Assembly: GCA_946902985.2 (NCBI GenBank)
Contig: OX336393.1
Span: forward strand, 362,496,779-362,560,778
From: Meconema thalassinum
Lineage: Eukaryota > Arthropoda > Insecta > Orthoptera > Tettigoniidae
Direction: 5' to 3'
Length of the DNA: 64,000 nucleotides
Shown here: positions 19,025 through 29,235 of the stretch, in pieces
Layout of the letters: each line of letters starts with the position of its first letter
Numbering within the stretch: the first letter of the stretch is position 1
Notes under the pieces: generated by a model
The model's input: only the letters and a program-made list of their open reading frames with translations
Told to the model about the DNA's origin: nothing
Databases searched by the model: none
Position numbers and translations under genes: made by a program

Positions 19025-19816
19025 CTATTCCCTTACTATATCTTTTGTCTTCTCATTCCACCATGGTGTTTCCTTCCACCTCTTCTTACTACTTGTCCTC
19101 CCACATATTGCTTCTGCTGCACCTACTAGTGTCTTCTTAAATCTAGCCCATTCCTCTTCCACCCCTCTTTCTTCATCTGTTGGAATTCCTTCCTTTGCCA
19201 TTTTGAGGTAGTCGACCCTTCTATCCCCTTCTTTCAGTTTCCATATCCTTATACGTCTTTCCTGGTTCTCAGTCCCTTTCTTCTCCTTACTCCCTCTCAG
19301 GTTCATTACCAGCAATCGATGGTCGCTATCCAGGTTCTCCGATGGTATAACCTTGATGTCCGTGATGTTCTTATTTAGTTCTTTCTCATACAGTATATAG
19401 TCGACCACCGACTTCCTGGTCAAGTCATCACTGTACCATGTGATTGTGTGGCTCTCTCTTTTCTTAAACCAGGAGTTTCCAACTAGCAGGCTGATCCTCT
19501 GACAGAAGTCCAACAGTCTCTTTCCTTCCTCATTTCTTCCGCCCCAACCCCCTGGTCCTAGAACACTCTCATAACCTTGTCTTTCTCTTCCTACAGGGGC
19601 ATTGAGATCCCCCATAACAATCATATTTCTTCCTATCAGCTGCTTCTGCAATTCCTCTTCAAACTCCTCCTTCTCTTCAGAGGCCCAGCCTACTTGTGGA
19701 GCATACACTTGCACTATTTCTACGGTCTCTCCCCTCAGTGCTACTTTCACTCTCATCATCCTATCACTTATTCTCCTCATTTCTTCTTTTAAACCATCTC
19801 GTACTACTACTCCCAC
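19025..19816 (-). pseudogene. LINE-D endonuclease domain and start of linker
   Basis: About 263 codons. Exonuclease-endonuclease-phosphatase motifs appear in order: VQVYAPQ, GDLNAPVGRERQ (Asp/Asn of the active site), an HTITWYSDD-like stretch, VVDYILYEKEL, and SDHRLLVMNL (catalytic Asp-His). The N-terminal N and E motifs are missing because of 5' truncation. The domain nicks target DNA to prime reverse transcription. The frame ends inside the linker, and the reading continues in another frame at 18,988. Confidence 0.85.
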
Positions 19817-19862
19817 TCCATTCCTCTTTCCCTCTTCGCTCCCACTCCAGTACAGTCTATAG

Positions 19863-20130
19863 CCTTTTCTGACTATATGTCAGAAAACTGTATCATAATG
19901 ATGGTCATTATAACACTATTTTTCATATGAAACAGTTTATCCCACCAATCAGAGCTCAAGAAACAGTTGTTTGACCAATCAGGTGAGGATAGCAACGCAT
20001 CTGCGCAGATTTCCAGGGCCTTCTAATTTAAATTCCACTGCCTGGCCTGGTGTCATAGTCGGGCAATCGAGGAGGTCATGGTCAAATACAAGGGATTCTG
20101 TGCGTCCCATGCGTTCTGTTCAGTACATAG
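19863..20130. other. No recognisable feature
   Basis: Flank of LINE-D with a CCAATCAG motif twice (19,934-19,983). No coding signal. Confidence 0.4.
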
Positions 20131-21508
20131 GAACATTTTTATTTTTCGCCTATTTTCGCATGTATTTTGAAAAGTTGTTCTTTATACCCTCGTTGAAGAG
20201 TATTCTAACTGTTTGGTGTATTGACACATGGTAACAATACCTAATTTTACGATGCTCTAAGCACCCGAACATGAATTATAGGCGTACATAAACATAAATA
20301 TATATCAACCACACAGTATCAAACAAAATCATATTTACCATGAACCCATTTGTCGACAAAAATATGATTACTTAAAATGTGCTCTCAAACTAAATTCACC
20401 TAACGTGTACTTCCTGACGTGAAAATAATATTGAAAACCTCGTAGACGAAACGCAATATATGACAAATTAAAACTGACCCTCACCGTTATGGAAAGTCCT
20501 CATCCCCAGGAAGACCCCCTTAATAAATTATAAATGCTGTTGGGCATGAACATTCGGGATTTTCAGGCTCCAATGGCCCAAATTCCAAAAAGCTGCCAAA
20601 AAAACACTATTCCAACCCTGGAATTTTTGAAAATAATGTTGCTGTTTGGAGATATAATAGACCTTCTGTACAACATATCGCATATCGCACGGGTAAGTCA
20701 CGTGTAAAAATTCTAGGGTACCCCTTGACCCCCTTAATCGCATTGTTGAATTTTACAGGCTATGTTCGATTCCACGATAAACTTACAGCCATTTGCAAAC
20801 TTCCACATAAATGTAATAAATTGAGTGGCATTGCTTTTTACAGAAATAGATGGAAAGTTGGAAGTCACCTCTTGTGATACTGTTGTCATGGTTACCGGCT
20901 TGCATTAATTCATTAGTTTCTTCTTGTTCTTCTTCTTTCGGATGGTCCAGCTAAGGACCACGACGTTCAAATTTCCAGTTTGGCGAGGGACTTGATGTTT
21001 GCCCAATATTCGCGCATTCTCTGGCTATGTTTCTCCTTTCTCTTTTTTGTCCAGATGATGCCGGTTTTCTTACAGGGTGGTCTGTCCTGAAAACTCTTCT
21101 GTTTAAGTATCTTTCTGAGATGTGATCGTCTTCTAATATAACTTTTCATTATCTTCAGTTCTTGGATATCCTTGTTAACTACTGTTAGCGACGGTGTCAC
21201 GTTCTTTCTATTCCCCCAGTAGTTGAGAAGCCGGTTGGTTAGTCTTGTTGGGTTCATCCTTGAGACATGTCCGTAGAAAGCCAGACGTCTCTTCCTGGCC
21301 ACATCTGTGATTTTCTCAGTATATCTATATAGCTCCTGATTTGGTCTTTTTCTATACTCGTTATCTATTTATTAGTTTATTGAATGAAATTAGTTTTCTG
21401 GGAATATCTCAGAAACGTGGATTTAGAGCCTTAAACCGTAGTAGCCTCCGAGCCACCGAGGGGCTGAAAATGAGTTTTGTCTCGTCCTTGTGCGTCATAA
21501 TATAATAA
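20131..21508 (-). mobile_element. Helitron-derived duplicated segment, left copy
   Basis: 20,140-20,920 matches 26,150-27,030 in the same order (TTTACGATGC..AAGCA, ACACAGTATCAAAC, CCCCTTGACCCCCTTAA, TGGTTACCGGCTTGCATT). It then carries a LINE-C fragment and the module ending CATAATATAATA at 21,508, where Helitron 1 begins. The minus strand is taken as the element sense because the Helitron 3' ends in this block read that way. Non-coding apart from the LINE piece. Confidence 0.6.
20930..21370 (-). pseudogene. LINE-C C-terminal fragment inside Helitron-derived segment
   Basis: The frame at 20,967-21,302 reads MARKRRLAFYGHVSRMNPTR, then LTNRLLNYWGNRK, and ends near KHSQRMREYWANIKSLAK. This is the C-terminal tail of a LINE ORF. 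Near-identical copies sit at 23,670-24,115 and 24,550-24,995. The repeated flanks show that this piece was copied together with its host module. Confidence 0.75.
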
Positions 21509-21639
21509 CTAGAAGACCCGTGCTGCTCCGCAGCATTCACATCAACAATCCTACAGCACTTCTGTCCATATGACATTTGCATGTCTTCATGCTAGTGACT
21601 TGAACAGACATTTACGGTACCGTCGCTTTTGGATAAATG

Positions 21640-22075
21640 ATGAAGTAGACTTATGAGATCAAATGTGTGGGTGTCTGCCTGTCCTCTGTGTGTGTGTCCC
21701 ACTATTTACCCTGCATAAGCTTAAAAGGCGCACGGACGTCAGGCCGAGGTGAAGAGCTAACTCCAAAAACATAAGCTATACTCTTTTCTGAAGAATTAAC
21801 TCGACATGGCTCGGCAGTTTGATGCTGGCTGAAGCTAGGGTGATAGGTCGCTCGCAAACTCGTAAACTCACTCTGAAGCTAGTAATTTAAATTTCCACTG
21901 AATGGAGATTGCTGGAAGAAATGAAAACGTAAAAACACTTACAGTGGTCGATGTGGGAGCTGTCTCGGACTTTCTTGCAGAACTCTTCATGCTGAACAAT
22001 TCTCAGAGAATATCGATATTTTTAACGGTTCACCCAGTGTAAGCTTAAAAGACACATGGACGTTAGGTTTTTCTT
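21640..22075 (+). repeat. R-type head and a diverged ~300-bp repeat
   Basis: AAGTAGACTTATGAGATCAA followed by a TGTGTGGGTGTC..GTGTGTGTG tract matches the heads of elements R and R2. The motif TAAGCTTAAAAG then ACGGACGTCAGG or ATGGACGTTAGG occurs at 21,717 and 22,039, a spacing of ~320 bp. Decayed and truncated. Confidence 0.5.
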
Positions 22076-23318
22076 CAACTCAATTCACAGAAATCGTAAA
22101 TGCTCGGCTTCTTTTGGTCATAAATAAATGTTTTTCTTCCTAATCCTTCATCGAGAAATCCTTTACAGAATGGTGAAAACCGCATCAAAATCCATCAAGT
22201 TGCTCTCGAGATTACCCGTTACATCCAAGAATTGGGAACTTTGTTTTATACTAAGTAGATAGAGATATCCACACAATTTAAGGCTACAGAGGTACAATTT
22301 GTTGTTTTGTCTACTTATGAATAATGGTATAAATTTAAAATAAGAGATGGGTCTCTTATATTTGAATTTAGAGATGTAACTCTTGGTTAACATATAGAGG
22401 TCAAATTAATAGAATTAAATAAATAATTTTAATTAGTCATAATTACTTTTATTCAAAATCATTTTATTGACCAACTTATTTTGTTGTCCTACTTAGTACT
22501 GTTTCCTCTCCCGTGGAATTACACCTTTTCCCATAAGGAATTGCGACAGGAAACTTTCAGATTATTGGATTCCGAGTGATATCTGAGCTGGGTCCATTTT
22601 CAATTTTTCATTGACTTTAGAATTCAAGTCAGGTGATTTCAATGCATAGTTCATGAATCTTTGAATAGTTCAATAGCGTTCATCAGTTAAAAGACCCCAA
22701 ATCCCTCCGCTCTAAATTCACACGTAAAGTAGAGTGAACTAATAAAAACGAAACGTGTGACATTTTGCAATTGCAAGGCTCCTCTGTTAGTGGAAATTCT
22801 AAAAAATCATTTTAATTTGAGTTTCTTAAATGAAAATATAATTAGGAGTCTTGGTTAAACATTTGAAGTAAGTAGTGCATTAAACCGTGAAAAGGAAAAT
22901 GCAATTTTGGAAAACTGACATCGAATCTAATAATTTTCACACCTCTGTAAAGACAGCTATCGCCTCCACCCCTACAGATAGAATAGTAAGTAAAGGCGAT
23001 TGATGAGAAATGAAAAGATAACTCACACAGAAGGAATTAATATTTATTAAGCTGTAAACTTGATTGCGTATATCTTTGTTATAGAACTGAGGGAATAAAA
23101 TAACAGGATGTAGGATATAATCACCGATGTAGGACAATAGTATTTTTTTTACCATTACCACAGGTCAGTTATCGTATTAGGGATGCGGACGTCCTTGTAT
23201 AATTGTTATTTAATCTGTGCCCCGTTTGCTGAAGTCTGTGCTCCTCCGCGACATTCGTTTCAAAATTATAATAGTACTTCCTTCCATTCGACATATGTTG
23301 TTCGCTTGCCTTTTGGTT

Positions 23319-23633
23319 CTATTTGAACTTTGACGTAATGAACGGATTTTGCTCGCGATAGTGCGGCATACAGTAAAGTTGTCCGTGGCTAACCACCGGT
23401 TGAGGTAAATAAATGCCTACTTGATCTAGTGTTTGACCTTGGGCTTTATTGATAGTTATACAAACAGCCAAACGTACTGGAAACTGCCTCCTTTTGAAGG
23501 AAAATGGCATAGAAGTATCTGATGGCGTAAGGTCAAGGCGAGGGAGTAGGACATGGTTTCCAACATTTAAGCCCGTAATAATTTCCAGGAGTAAGCAATT
23601 GTCATGCATCTTCCAAACCAACAGTCTAGTCAT
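23319..23633 (-). pseudogene. Helitron PIF1-type helicase, C-terminal fragment
   Basis: The minus frame holds the last helicase motifs of Helitron Rep-Hel proteins: VLLPRLDLTPSD, FKRRQFPVRLA, and ITINKAQGQTLDQVGIYLP, then SHGQLY. After the stop, other frames still show an NIVYKE-like end. The helicase unwinds DNA during rolling-circle transposition. The fragment starts abruptly at 23,633, where the tandem module begins. Only ~105 codons of a normally much larger protein remain. Confidence 0.85.
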
Positions 23634-23669
23634 GGTTACCGGCTTGCATTAATTCATTAGTTTCTTCTT

Positions 23670-24115
23670 GTCCTTCTTATTTCGGATGGGCCAGCTAAGG
23701 ACCACGACGTTCAACTTTTCAGCTTGGCGAGGGACTTGATGTTTGCCCAATATTCGCGCATTCTCTGGCTATGTTTCTCCTTTCCCTCTTTTGTCCAGAT
23801 GATGCCGGTTTTCTTACAGGGTGGTCTGTCCTGAAAACTCTTCTCTTTAAGTATCTTTCTGAGATGTGATCGGCTTCGAATATCGCATTTCATTATCTTC
23901 AGTTCTTGGATATTCTTGTTAACTAGTGTTAGCGACGGTGTCAAGCTCTTTCTATTCCCCCAGTAGTTGAGAAGCCGGTTGGTTAGTCTTGTTGGGTTCA
24001 TCCTTGAGACATGTCCGTAGAAAGCCAGACGTCTCTTCCTGGCCACAACTGTGATTTTCTCAGTATATCTATGTAGCTCCTGATTTGGTCTTCTTCTGTA
24101 CTCGTCATCTATTTA
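23670..24115 (-). pseudogene. LINE-C C-terminal fragment, tandem unit 1
   Basis: The 111-codon frame at 23,711-24,046 reads MARKRRLAFYGHVSRMNPTR and differs from the copies at 21.1 and 24.7 kb by a few residues. It was duplicated with its host unit. Confidence 0.75.
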
Positions 24116-24549
24116 TTAGTTTATTGAATGAAATTAGTTTTCGGGGAATATCTCAGAAACGTGGTTTTAGAGCCTTAAACCGTAGTAGCCTCCGAGCCAC
24201 CGAGGGGCTGAAAATGAGTTTTGTCTCGTCCTTGTGCGTCATAATATAATACTAATCTTAATAATAATTTAATAATATATGGATAGCGATATTATAGATC
24301 TTTAGTATCATACCCGCCCGTGTAAATCACGTGAAAAAATTCAAGAGTACCCCTTGATCTCCTTAAGCGCATTATATATGTATTGATGAAGTTTACAGCT
24401 TAAGTTTTTTCCGTGATAACCTTATAGCCGTTTGCAAACGTTCACAGTAATGCAATAAATGGAATGGCATTGCATCTTACAGAAATATATGGACTTCAGA
24501 GATTGTGTTGTCATGGATACCGGCTTGCATTAATTCATTAGTTTCTTCT

Positions 24550-24995
24550 TGTTCTTCTTATTTCGGATGGGTCAGCTAAGGACCACGACGTTCAACTTTT
24601 CAGCTTGGCGAGGGACTTGATGTTTGCCCAATATTCGCGCATTCTCTGGCTATGTTTCTCCTTTCTCTCTTTTGTCCAGATGATGCCGGTTTTCTTACAG
24701 GATGGTCTGTCCTGAAAACTCTTCTGTTTAAGTATCTTTCTGAGATGTGATCGGCTTCTAATATAACTTTTCATTATCTTCAGTTCTTGGATATCCTTGT
24801 TAACTACTATTAGCGACGGTGTCACGCTCTTTCTATTCCCCCCAGTAGTTGAGAAGCCGGTTGGTTAGTCTTGTTGGGTTCATCGTTGAGACATGTCCGT
24901 AGAAAGCCAGACGTCTCTTCCTGGCCACATCTGTGATTTTCTCAGTATATCTATATAGCTCCTGATTTGGTCTTCTTCTGTACTCGTCATCTATT
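24550..24995 (-). pseudogene. LINE-C C-terminal fragment, tandem unit 2
   Basis: The frame at 24,592-24,825 (SHLRKILKQKSFQDRPSCKK) is the second copy. A one-base change near 24,838 (CCCC run) breaks the N-terminal part that is open in the other two copies. Confidence 0.75.
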
Positions 24996-25895
24996 TATTA
25001 GTTTATTGAATGAAATTAGTTTTCTGGGAATATCTCAGAAACGTGGTTTTAGAGCCTTAAACCGTAGTAGCCTCCGAGCCACCGAGGGGCTGGAAATGAG
25101 TTTTGTCTCGTCCTTGTGCGTCATAATATAATAATAATCATAATAAGAATTTAATAATATAGGGATAGCGATATAATAGATCTTTAGTACCATACCCGCC
25201 CGTGTAAATCACGTGAAAAAATTCAAGAGTACCCCTTGACCCCCTTAAGCGCATTATATATGTATAGATGAATTTTACAGCATAAGTTGGTTCCGTGATA
25301 ACCTTATAGCCGTTTGCGAACGTTCACAGTAATGTAATAAATGGAATGGCATTGCGTCTTTCAGAAATAGATGGACTTCAGAGATTGTGTAGCCATGGTT
25401 ACCGGCTTGCATTCTTTCAATAGCTTAATAAATGAAATTAGTTTTCTGGGTATATCTCAAAAACTGTTGGTTTTATGACCTTAAAATGTGGTTTTCGGGG
25501 CCCGTAGGGCTCCCGAGTTTTGTTTCTCACATTGAGACGCTGAAAATGAGTTTTGTCACGTCTTTCTACGCCCACTTCAGCATGCATTTTAAGGGGGTAT
25601 GCCTTATTTTATGAGAGGTATGGAGAAGAGTTACATCAATGATTACTTCCGTGCCTCTGATGGACATCTGTACCAAATTTTACGTTGATCCACTCAGCCG
25701 TTCTCGAGTGATGCGGGTGCAATATTGTACACAGACAATCAAACAGACAGACAGACAAAAATTTTGTTTTTGCGCGCAACCGTCATAAACCAGTCTGAAA
25801 CGCGTTAATAACTCAAACTTCCATGGAAATTCCGAAAAAAACATACAAAATTTTATTTTTATATATAGAGAGATTATATAGTAGTTTAGAGATTA

Positions 25896-26368
25896 CTAGC
25901 AGAAGTATCCGTTCTTCGAACGGTGTTCGGTGTTAATACCAGACATTAACAATTGAGCTACTATTGCAATGGTTAGTGGTTTGCCATTCCTCCATAAGTT
26001 CATCAGAAAGAAGTTTGTTTTCTGGGAATATCACACACACTGTTAATTTAAGGGCCTTAAAATGTGGTTTTCGGAGACCCTTTATAGACTCCCGAATTTT
26101 GTGTCTCATATTGAGAGGCGCAACATAGGCTTTGGTCGTCCTTCTAGGATAATTTTTATATTTCGCCTATTTTAACATGAATTTTGAGAAGATTTTCCCC
26201 TTTATCCACCCTTCTACAGTATGAAAAGTAGGGTGAAGAGTTTTATAAATGATTGGTGTATTAACTCTCATGGTTACCATACCTAATTTTACGATGCACC
26301 AAGCATCCGAACACGAGTTATAGGCGTACAGAAAGATACACAGAAAGACACACAGACAATTCTAGAGA
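25896..26368 (-). mobile_element. Helitron 2, short (473 bp)
   Basis: The 3' end on the minus strand has perfect stem CCGTTC/GAACGG (25,909-25,923), then CTAG (25,899-25,896) and host T. The 5' end reads TCTCTAGAATTGTC after host A at 26,369. The flank after the 5' end, TTATATAGTAGT, is the same as the flank after Helitron 1 at 25,874. Non-coding, non-autonomous. Confidence 0.75.
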
Positions 26369-27988
26369 TTATATAGTAGTATGTCTACAACATATCACCC
26401 AGATATCCAAATATGGGTATATCTACCACACAGTATCAAACAAAATCATCCTTACGATGAACCCCTACGTCGAAAAACAAAGATTAGTTAAAATGTGCTC
26501 TCAAACTAAATTCAACTAACGTGTACTTCCTGACGTGAAATAGAATTGAAAGTCTTGTAGACGAAACGCAATACACGTCACATAAAAACTGCCCCGCTTC
26601 GTTGTGTTAGGTCCCCTTACACATAAAGACCCCTTTCATAAATTATAAAGGCTTGTGGTGCATGAAAATTCAGGTTCTTTAGCCTCAAATGGCCCAAATT
26701 CCTAAAAGCCACAAAAAATGCTGATTCAATTCAGGAATTTTTTGAAAATAATGTTGCTGTTTGGAGATATAATAGACCTTCTGTACTATATGTCGCACGT
26801 GAAAATTGCATGAATAAATTCTAGATTACCCCTTGACCCCCTTAATTGCATTGATGAATTATACAGTCTACGTTGGTTCTGTGATAACCTTATAGCCATT
26901 TGCAAACTTTCACGGAAATGTAATAAATGGAGTGACATTGCTTCTTACAGAAATAGGTGGAAAGTTGGATGCCACCCCTTGAGTTAATGTTATGGTTACC
27001 GATTTGCATTCCTTCATTAGTTTGTTAAATTAAATTAAATTAGTTTTATGGGAATATTTCAGAAACTGGTGGTTTTAGAGCCTTATAATGTAGTTTTCGA
27101 GGACCCTTTAGGGCCCCCGAGTTTTGTTTCTCTCACCGAGGGGCTTTGTCTCGTCGCTGTACGCCATAATATAATACTAATAATAATAATATAATATATG
27201 TATAGGAATATAATAGACCTGCCGTACCACATCCGCGGATGTATATCGCGTGAAAAAATTCTAGAGTACCCCTTGACCCCCGTAAGCGCATTATACGTAT
27301 TGATGAATTTTACAGCTTAATTTGGTTCCGTGATAATCTTCTAGCCGTTTGCAAACTTTCACACGAATGTAATTAATGGAACTTCATTGCGTCTTACAGC
27401 AATAGATGGACGTCTGAGAATCTGTTGTTATGGTTACCGGCTTGCATTCATTCACTAGGTTATTAAATGAAATTAGTTTTCTGGGAATATCTCAAAAACG
27501 GTTGGTTTTAGGGCCTTAACATGTGGTTTTCGGGGACCCTTTAAGGCCTCCGGGTTTTGTCTCTCACATTGAGGGGCTGAAAATGAGCTTTGTCTCGTCC
27601 TCCTACGCCTATTTCAGCATGTATTTTAAGGGGGTAGGCCCCTTTTATGGGGGCAGATGACCTCGTAGTTCCTCCCCATAAAACAACAATAACTAACTAA
27701 CCCCTTTTATGAGAGGTACGGAGAAGAATTACATCAATCATTAGTGTCGTGCCTCTGATGGATATCTGTACCAAATTTTACGTTGATACACCCAGCCGTT
27801 CTCGAGTTATAAGGGAACAAAATTGTCCACAGACAAACAAACAAACAAACAAACAAACAGACAGACAGACAGACAGACAAAAAATATTTTCTCGCGCATC
27901 TATCATAAAACAGTCTGAAACGTGTAAATAACTCAAATTTCCGTAGAAATTCAGAAAAAAAACAGACAACTTTCATTTTAATATACCA
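26369..27988 (-). mobile_element. Helitron-derived segment (Helitron 3), right copy
   Basis: It matches 20,290-20,920 and then the modules of Helitron 1 in order, ending with GCCGTTCTCGAGTTATAAG, a (CAAA)n(CAGA)n tract and an AACTTTCATTTTAATATA 5' region. That end is completed at 28,608-28,618 (TATATAGAGAG) beyond an inserted MITE. The 3' border was not located. A retroelement 3' tail is inserted at 27,643-27,698 (CGATGACC-like core, then ATAAAACAACAATAACTAAC). Confidence 0.6.
27833..27882. repeat. (CAAA)n(CAGA)n tract
   Basis: Tetranucleotide run that occupies the same site, in shorter form, near 25,737-25,760 in Helitron 1. It is part of the element's 5' region. Confidence 0.9.
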
Positions 27989-28607
27989 GGTGGCCCATTT
28001 GCCCCGTGTAATCTAGTTTTAGGTGTCCCGCATACATTAATGCCGTATGGGATGTCTGAAAACTGATTTCCACAGGGGTCACACTGAACGCAGGCCGATT
28101 ACGTCAGAATACGAAGGAATAACAACCGGACGGCCGCTGGCTGCATGTTCCTCAGCGCTACCCGTCTAATGCACCCCATTGCCTTTTGGAGCCTCGCATT
28201 TGAGAGCGTAATAGACTCATATGTGGTCCAACAACATGAGAGTTGCTGGCAACATATTGACGATGGCTGGTGTATTCAGCATCGATGAGTACACGGACAT
28301 TACACTAATCTATGAAGAAGCTGGTCGTAATGTCGTTGAATCTCGTAGACGGTAAGCACTGGTGTTTCCAGAAAGACGTCAGCCGTCTACGCTCGCCAGC
28401 GAGGCTTCATACCGCTATGGGGCGCATTAGACGGGAGTACTGAGGAACATGCAGCGTGCGGCCGTCTGGTTGTTATCTTTAGGCAATCTGACGTAACCGG
28501 CTTGCATGTTAGGTTACCCCTTAGCAATTCAGTTATTAGACCTCCCATTTATCACGCGTACATGCAGGACATTTATAAGTAGATTGCACGGCATAAATGG
28601 GCCACCT
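27989..28607 (+). mobile_element. MITE derived from a DUF4817-type DNA transposon
   Basis: A ~620-bp element. Left AGGTGGCCCATTTGCCCCGT and right ATGGGCCACCT are inverted. Inner inverted blocks (CGGACGGCCGCTGGCTGCAT near 28,129 against GCAGCGTGCGGCCGTCTGG near 28,453) show that the inverted termini reach ~190 bp. The centre keeps only the N-terminal exon of a transposase. It sits in the 5' end of Helitron 3, splitting its TTTTAATATA..TATAGAGAG head. Confidence 0.75.
28236..28355 (+). pseudogene. DUF4817-like transposase N-terminus, broken
   Basis: ATG at 28,236 opens MRVAGNILTMAGVFSIDEYT, then DITLIYEEAGRNVVESRRR and a TAA. Beyond the stop the same frame reads ALVFPERRQPS. The pattern E-Y-x-D-x-x-x-I/V-Y-E-x-A-G-R-N then FP-x-RR-x-P is the helix-turn-helix-like N-terminal domain of an arthropod DDE transposon family. 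The catalytic domain is deleted. Confidence 0.7.
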
Positions 28608-28618
28608 TTTATATAGAG

Positions 28619-28684
28619 AGTTGCTGGCAACATATTGACGATGGCTGGTGTATTCAACATCGATGAGCACACGGACATTACACC
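28619..28684 (+). mobile_element. Second fragment of the DUF4817-type transposon
   Basis: GTTGCTGGCAACATATTGAC onward repeats 28,241-28,299 with few changes and then stops abruptly. It forms the flank of Helitron 3, which suggests the Helitron landed in an older copy of this transposon. Confidence 0.7.
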
Positions 28685-28718
28685 GCTCGGTGTTGACCGT
28701 GTTTAATTGCACAAATGT

Positions 28719-29090
28719 TTTTTACTCGCTAACCGTTGGAGATACACAAAAATGACACGGACCTTTCGGATAGAAAATTAAATGTTAAAGCTCGTGTATG
28801 CCATCAAAAATTTGCTATTTCTTAACGTTGTCTTTTTATTTGAAATGGAATTATGAAATTTTGAAACCAAAGGGTGTAGTGACGTCACAAATGTGAGTTT
28901 TACTCACTAACCATTGGAGATACACGAAAAGTGATAAGGACCTTTCGGATAGGAAATTAAATTATAAAACTCGTATGAGCCATCAAAAGTTTGCTATTAC
29001 TTAGCGTTCTCTTTATATTTGATATGGAAATAAGAAATTTTGAAACCAAAGGGTGTAGTGACGTCACTAAAATGGACGCCATTTTTGAAT
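28719..29090. repeat. Tandem dimer of ~179 bp with TGACGTCA sites
   Basis: TTTTACTCGCTAACC at 28,719 recurs as TTTTACTCACTAACC at 28,898. GGGTGTAGTGACGTCAC occurs near 28,872 and 29,051. Each unit has one CRE-like TGACGTCA palindrome. The flanking sequence to 29,230 (ATGCAAAATTTCATTTCAAT, then a CAGACAGACACACAC tract) has the style of the Helitron heads of this block. Confidence 0.75.
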
Positions 29091-29235
29091 AGTGAAAAAT
29101 ATCGAAATCGAAAGTATCCTATATATAAACCAAGTAAATCAGAAACATCCATGCAAAATTTCATTTCAATCGGACAAGTGGTTCTTGCGTTAATGAGTAA
29201 CACACAGTCAGACAGACACACACCATCTCATTTTT

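Larger units (their letters stand above)
17118..19862 (-). mobile_element. LINE-D, 5'-truncated non-LTR retrotransposon
   Basis: A ~2.75 kb LINE on the minus strand with apurinic-type endonuclease (C-terminal two thirds), linker, reverse transcriptase and C-terminal tail, in four frames. The architecture is that of RTE-like/EEP-bearing LINEs. The 5' end is cut inside the endonuclease near 19,862. The mariner derivative abuts its 3' end at 17,112. Only a few frame breaks exist over 2.7 kb, so it is a fairly recent copy. The plus-strand ORFs here (up to 209 codons, Ser/Pro/Leu-rich) are antisense shadows. Confidence 0.88.
23633..25400 (-). repeat. ~880-bp tandem duplication carrying LINE-C
   Basis: Two head-to-tail units: the TGGTTACCGGCTTGCATT-type module starts near 23,633 and 24,512, with a third partial start near 25,393. 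Each full unit has the LINE-C fragment, then CTGGGAATATCTCAGAAACG, a GAGCCACCGAGGGGCT stretch, and AGTACCCCTTGA. The third lacks the LINE insert and so shows the empty state of the site. LINE-C inserted once, then the unit was duplicated. Confidence 0.8.
21509..25873 (-). mobile_element. Helitron 1 (minus strand, composite)
   Basis: Element sense is minus. The 3' end has stem TGCTGC (21,521-21,526) with GCAGCA (21,530-21,535), then CTAG at 21,512-21,509 followed by host T. The 5' end at 25,873 reads TCTCTCTATATATAAAAATA after host A. Both are the standard Helitron termini, with A|T insertion and no TSD. Inside lie a helicase tail, an ~880-bp tandem duplication and an R-type head near 21,640. 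No Rep nuclease was found, so the element is non-autonomous or badly decayed. Confidence 0.75.
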
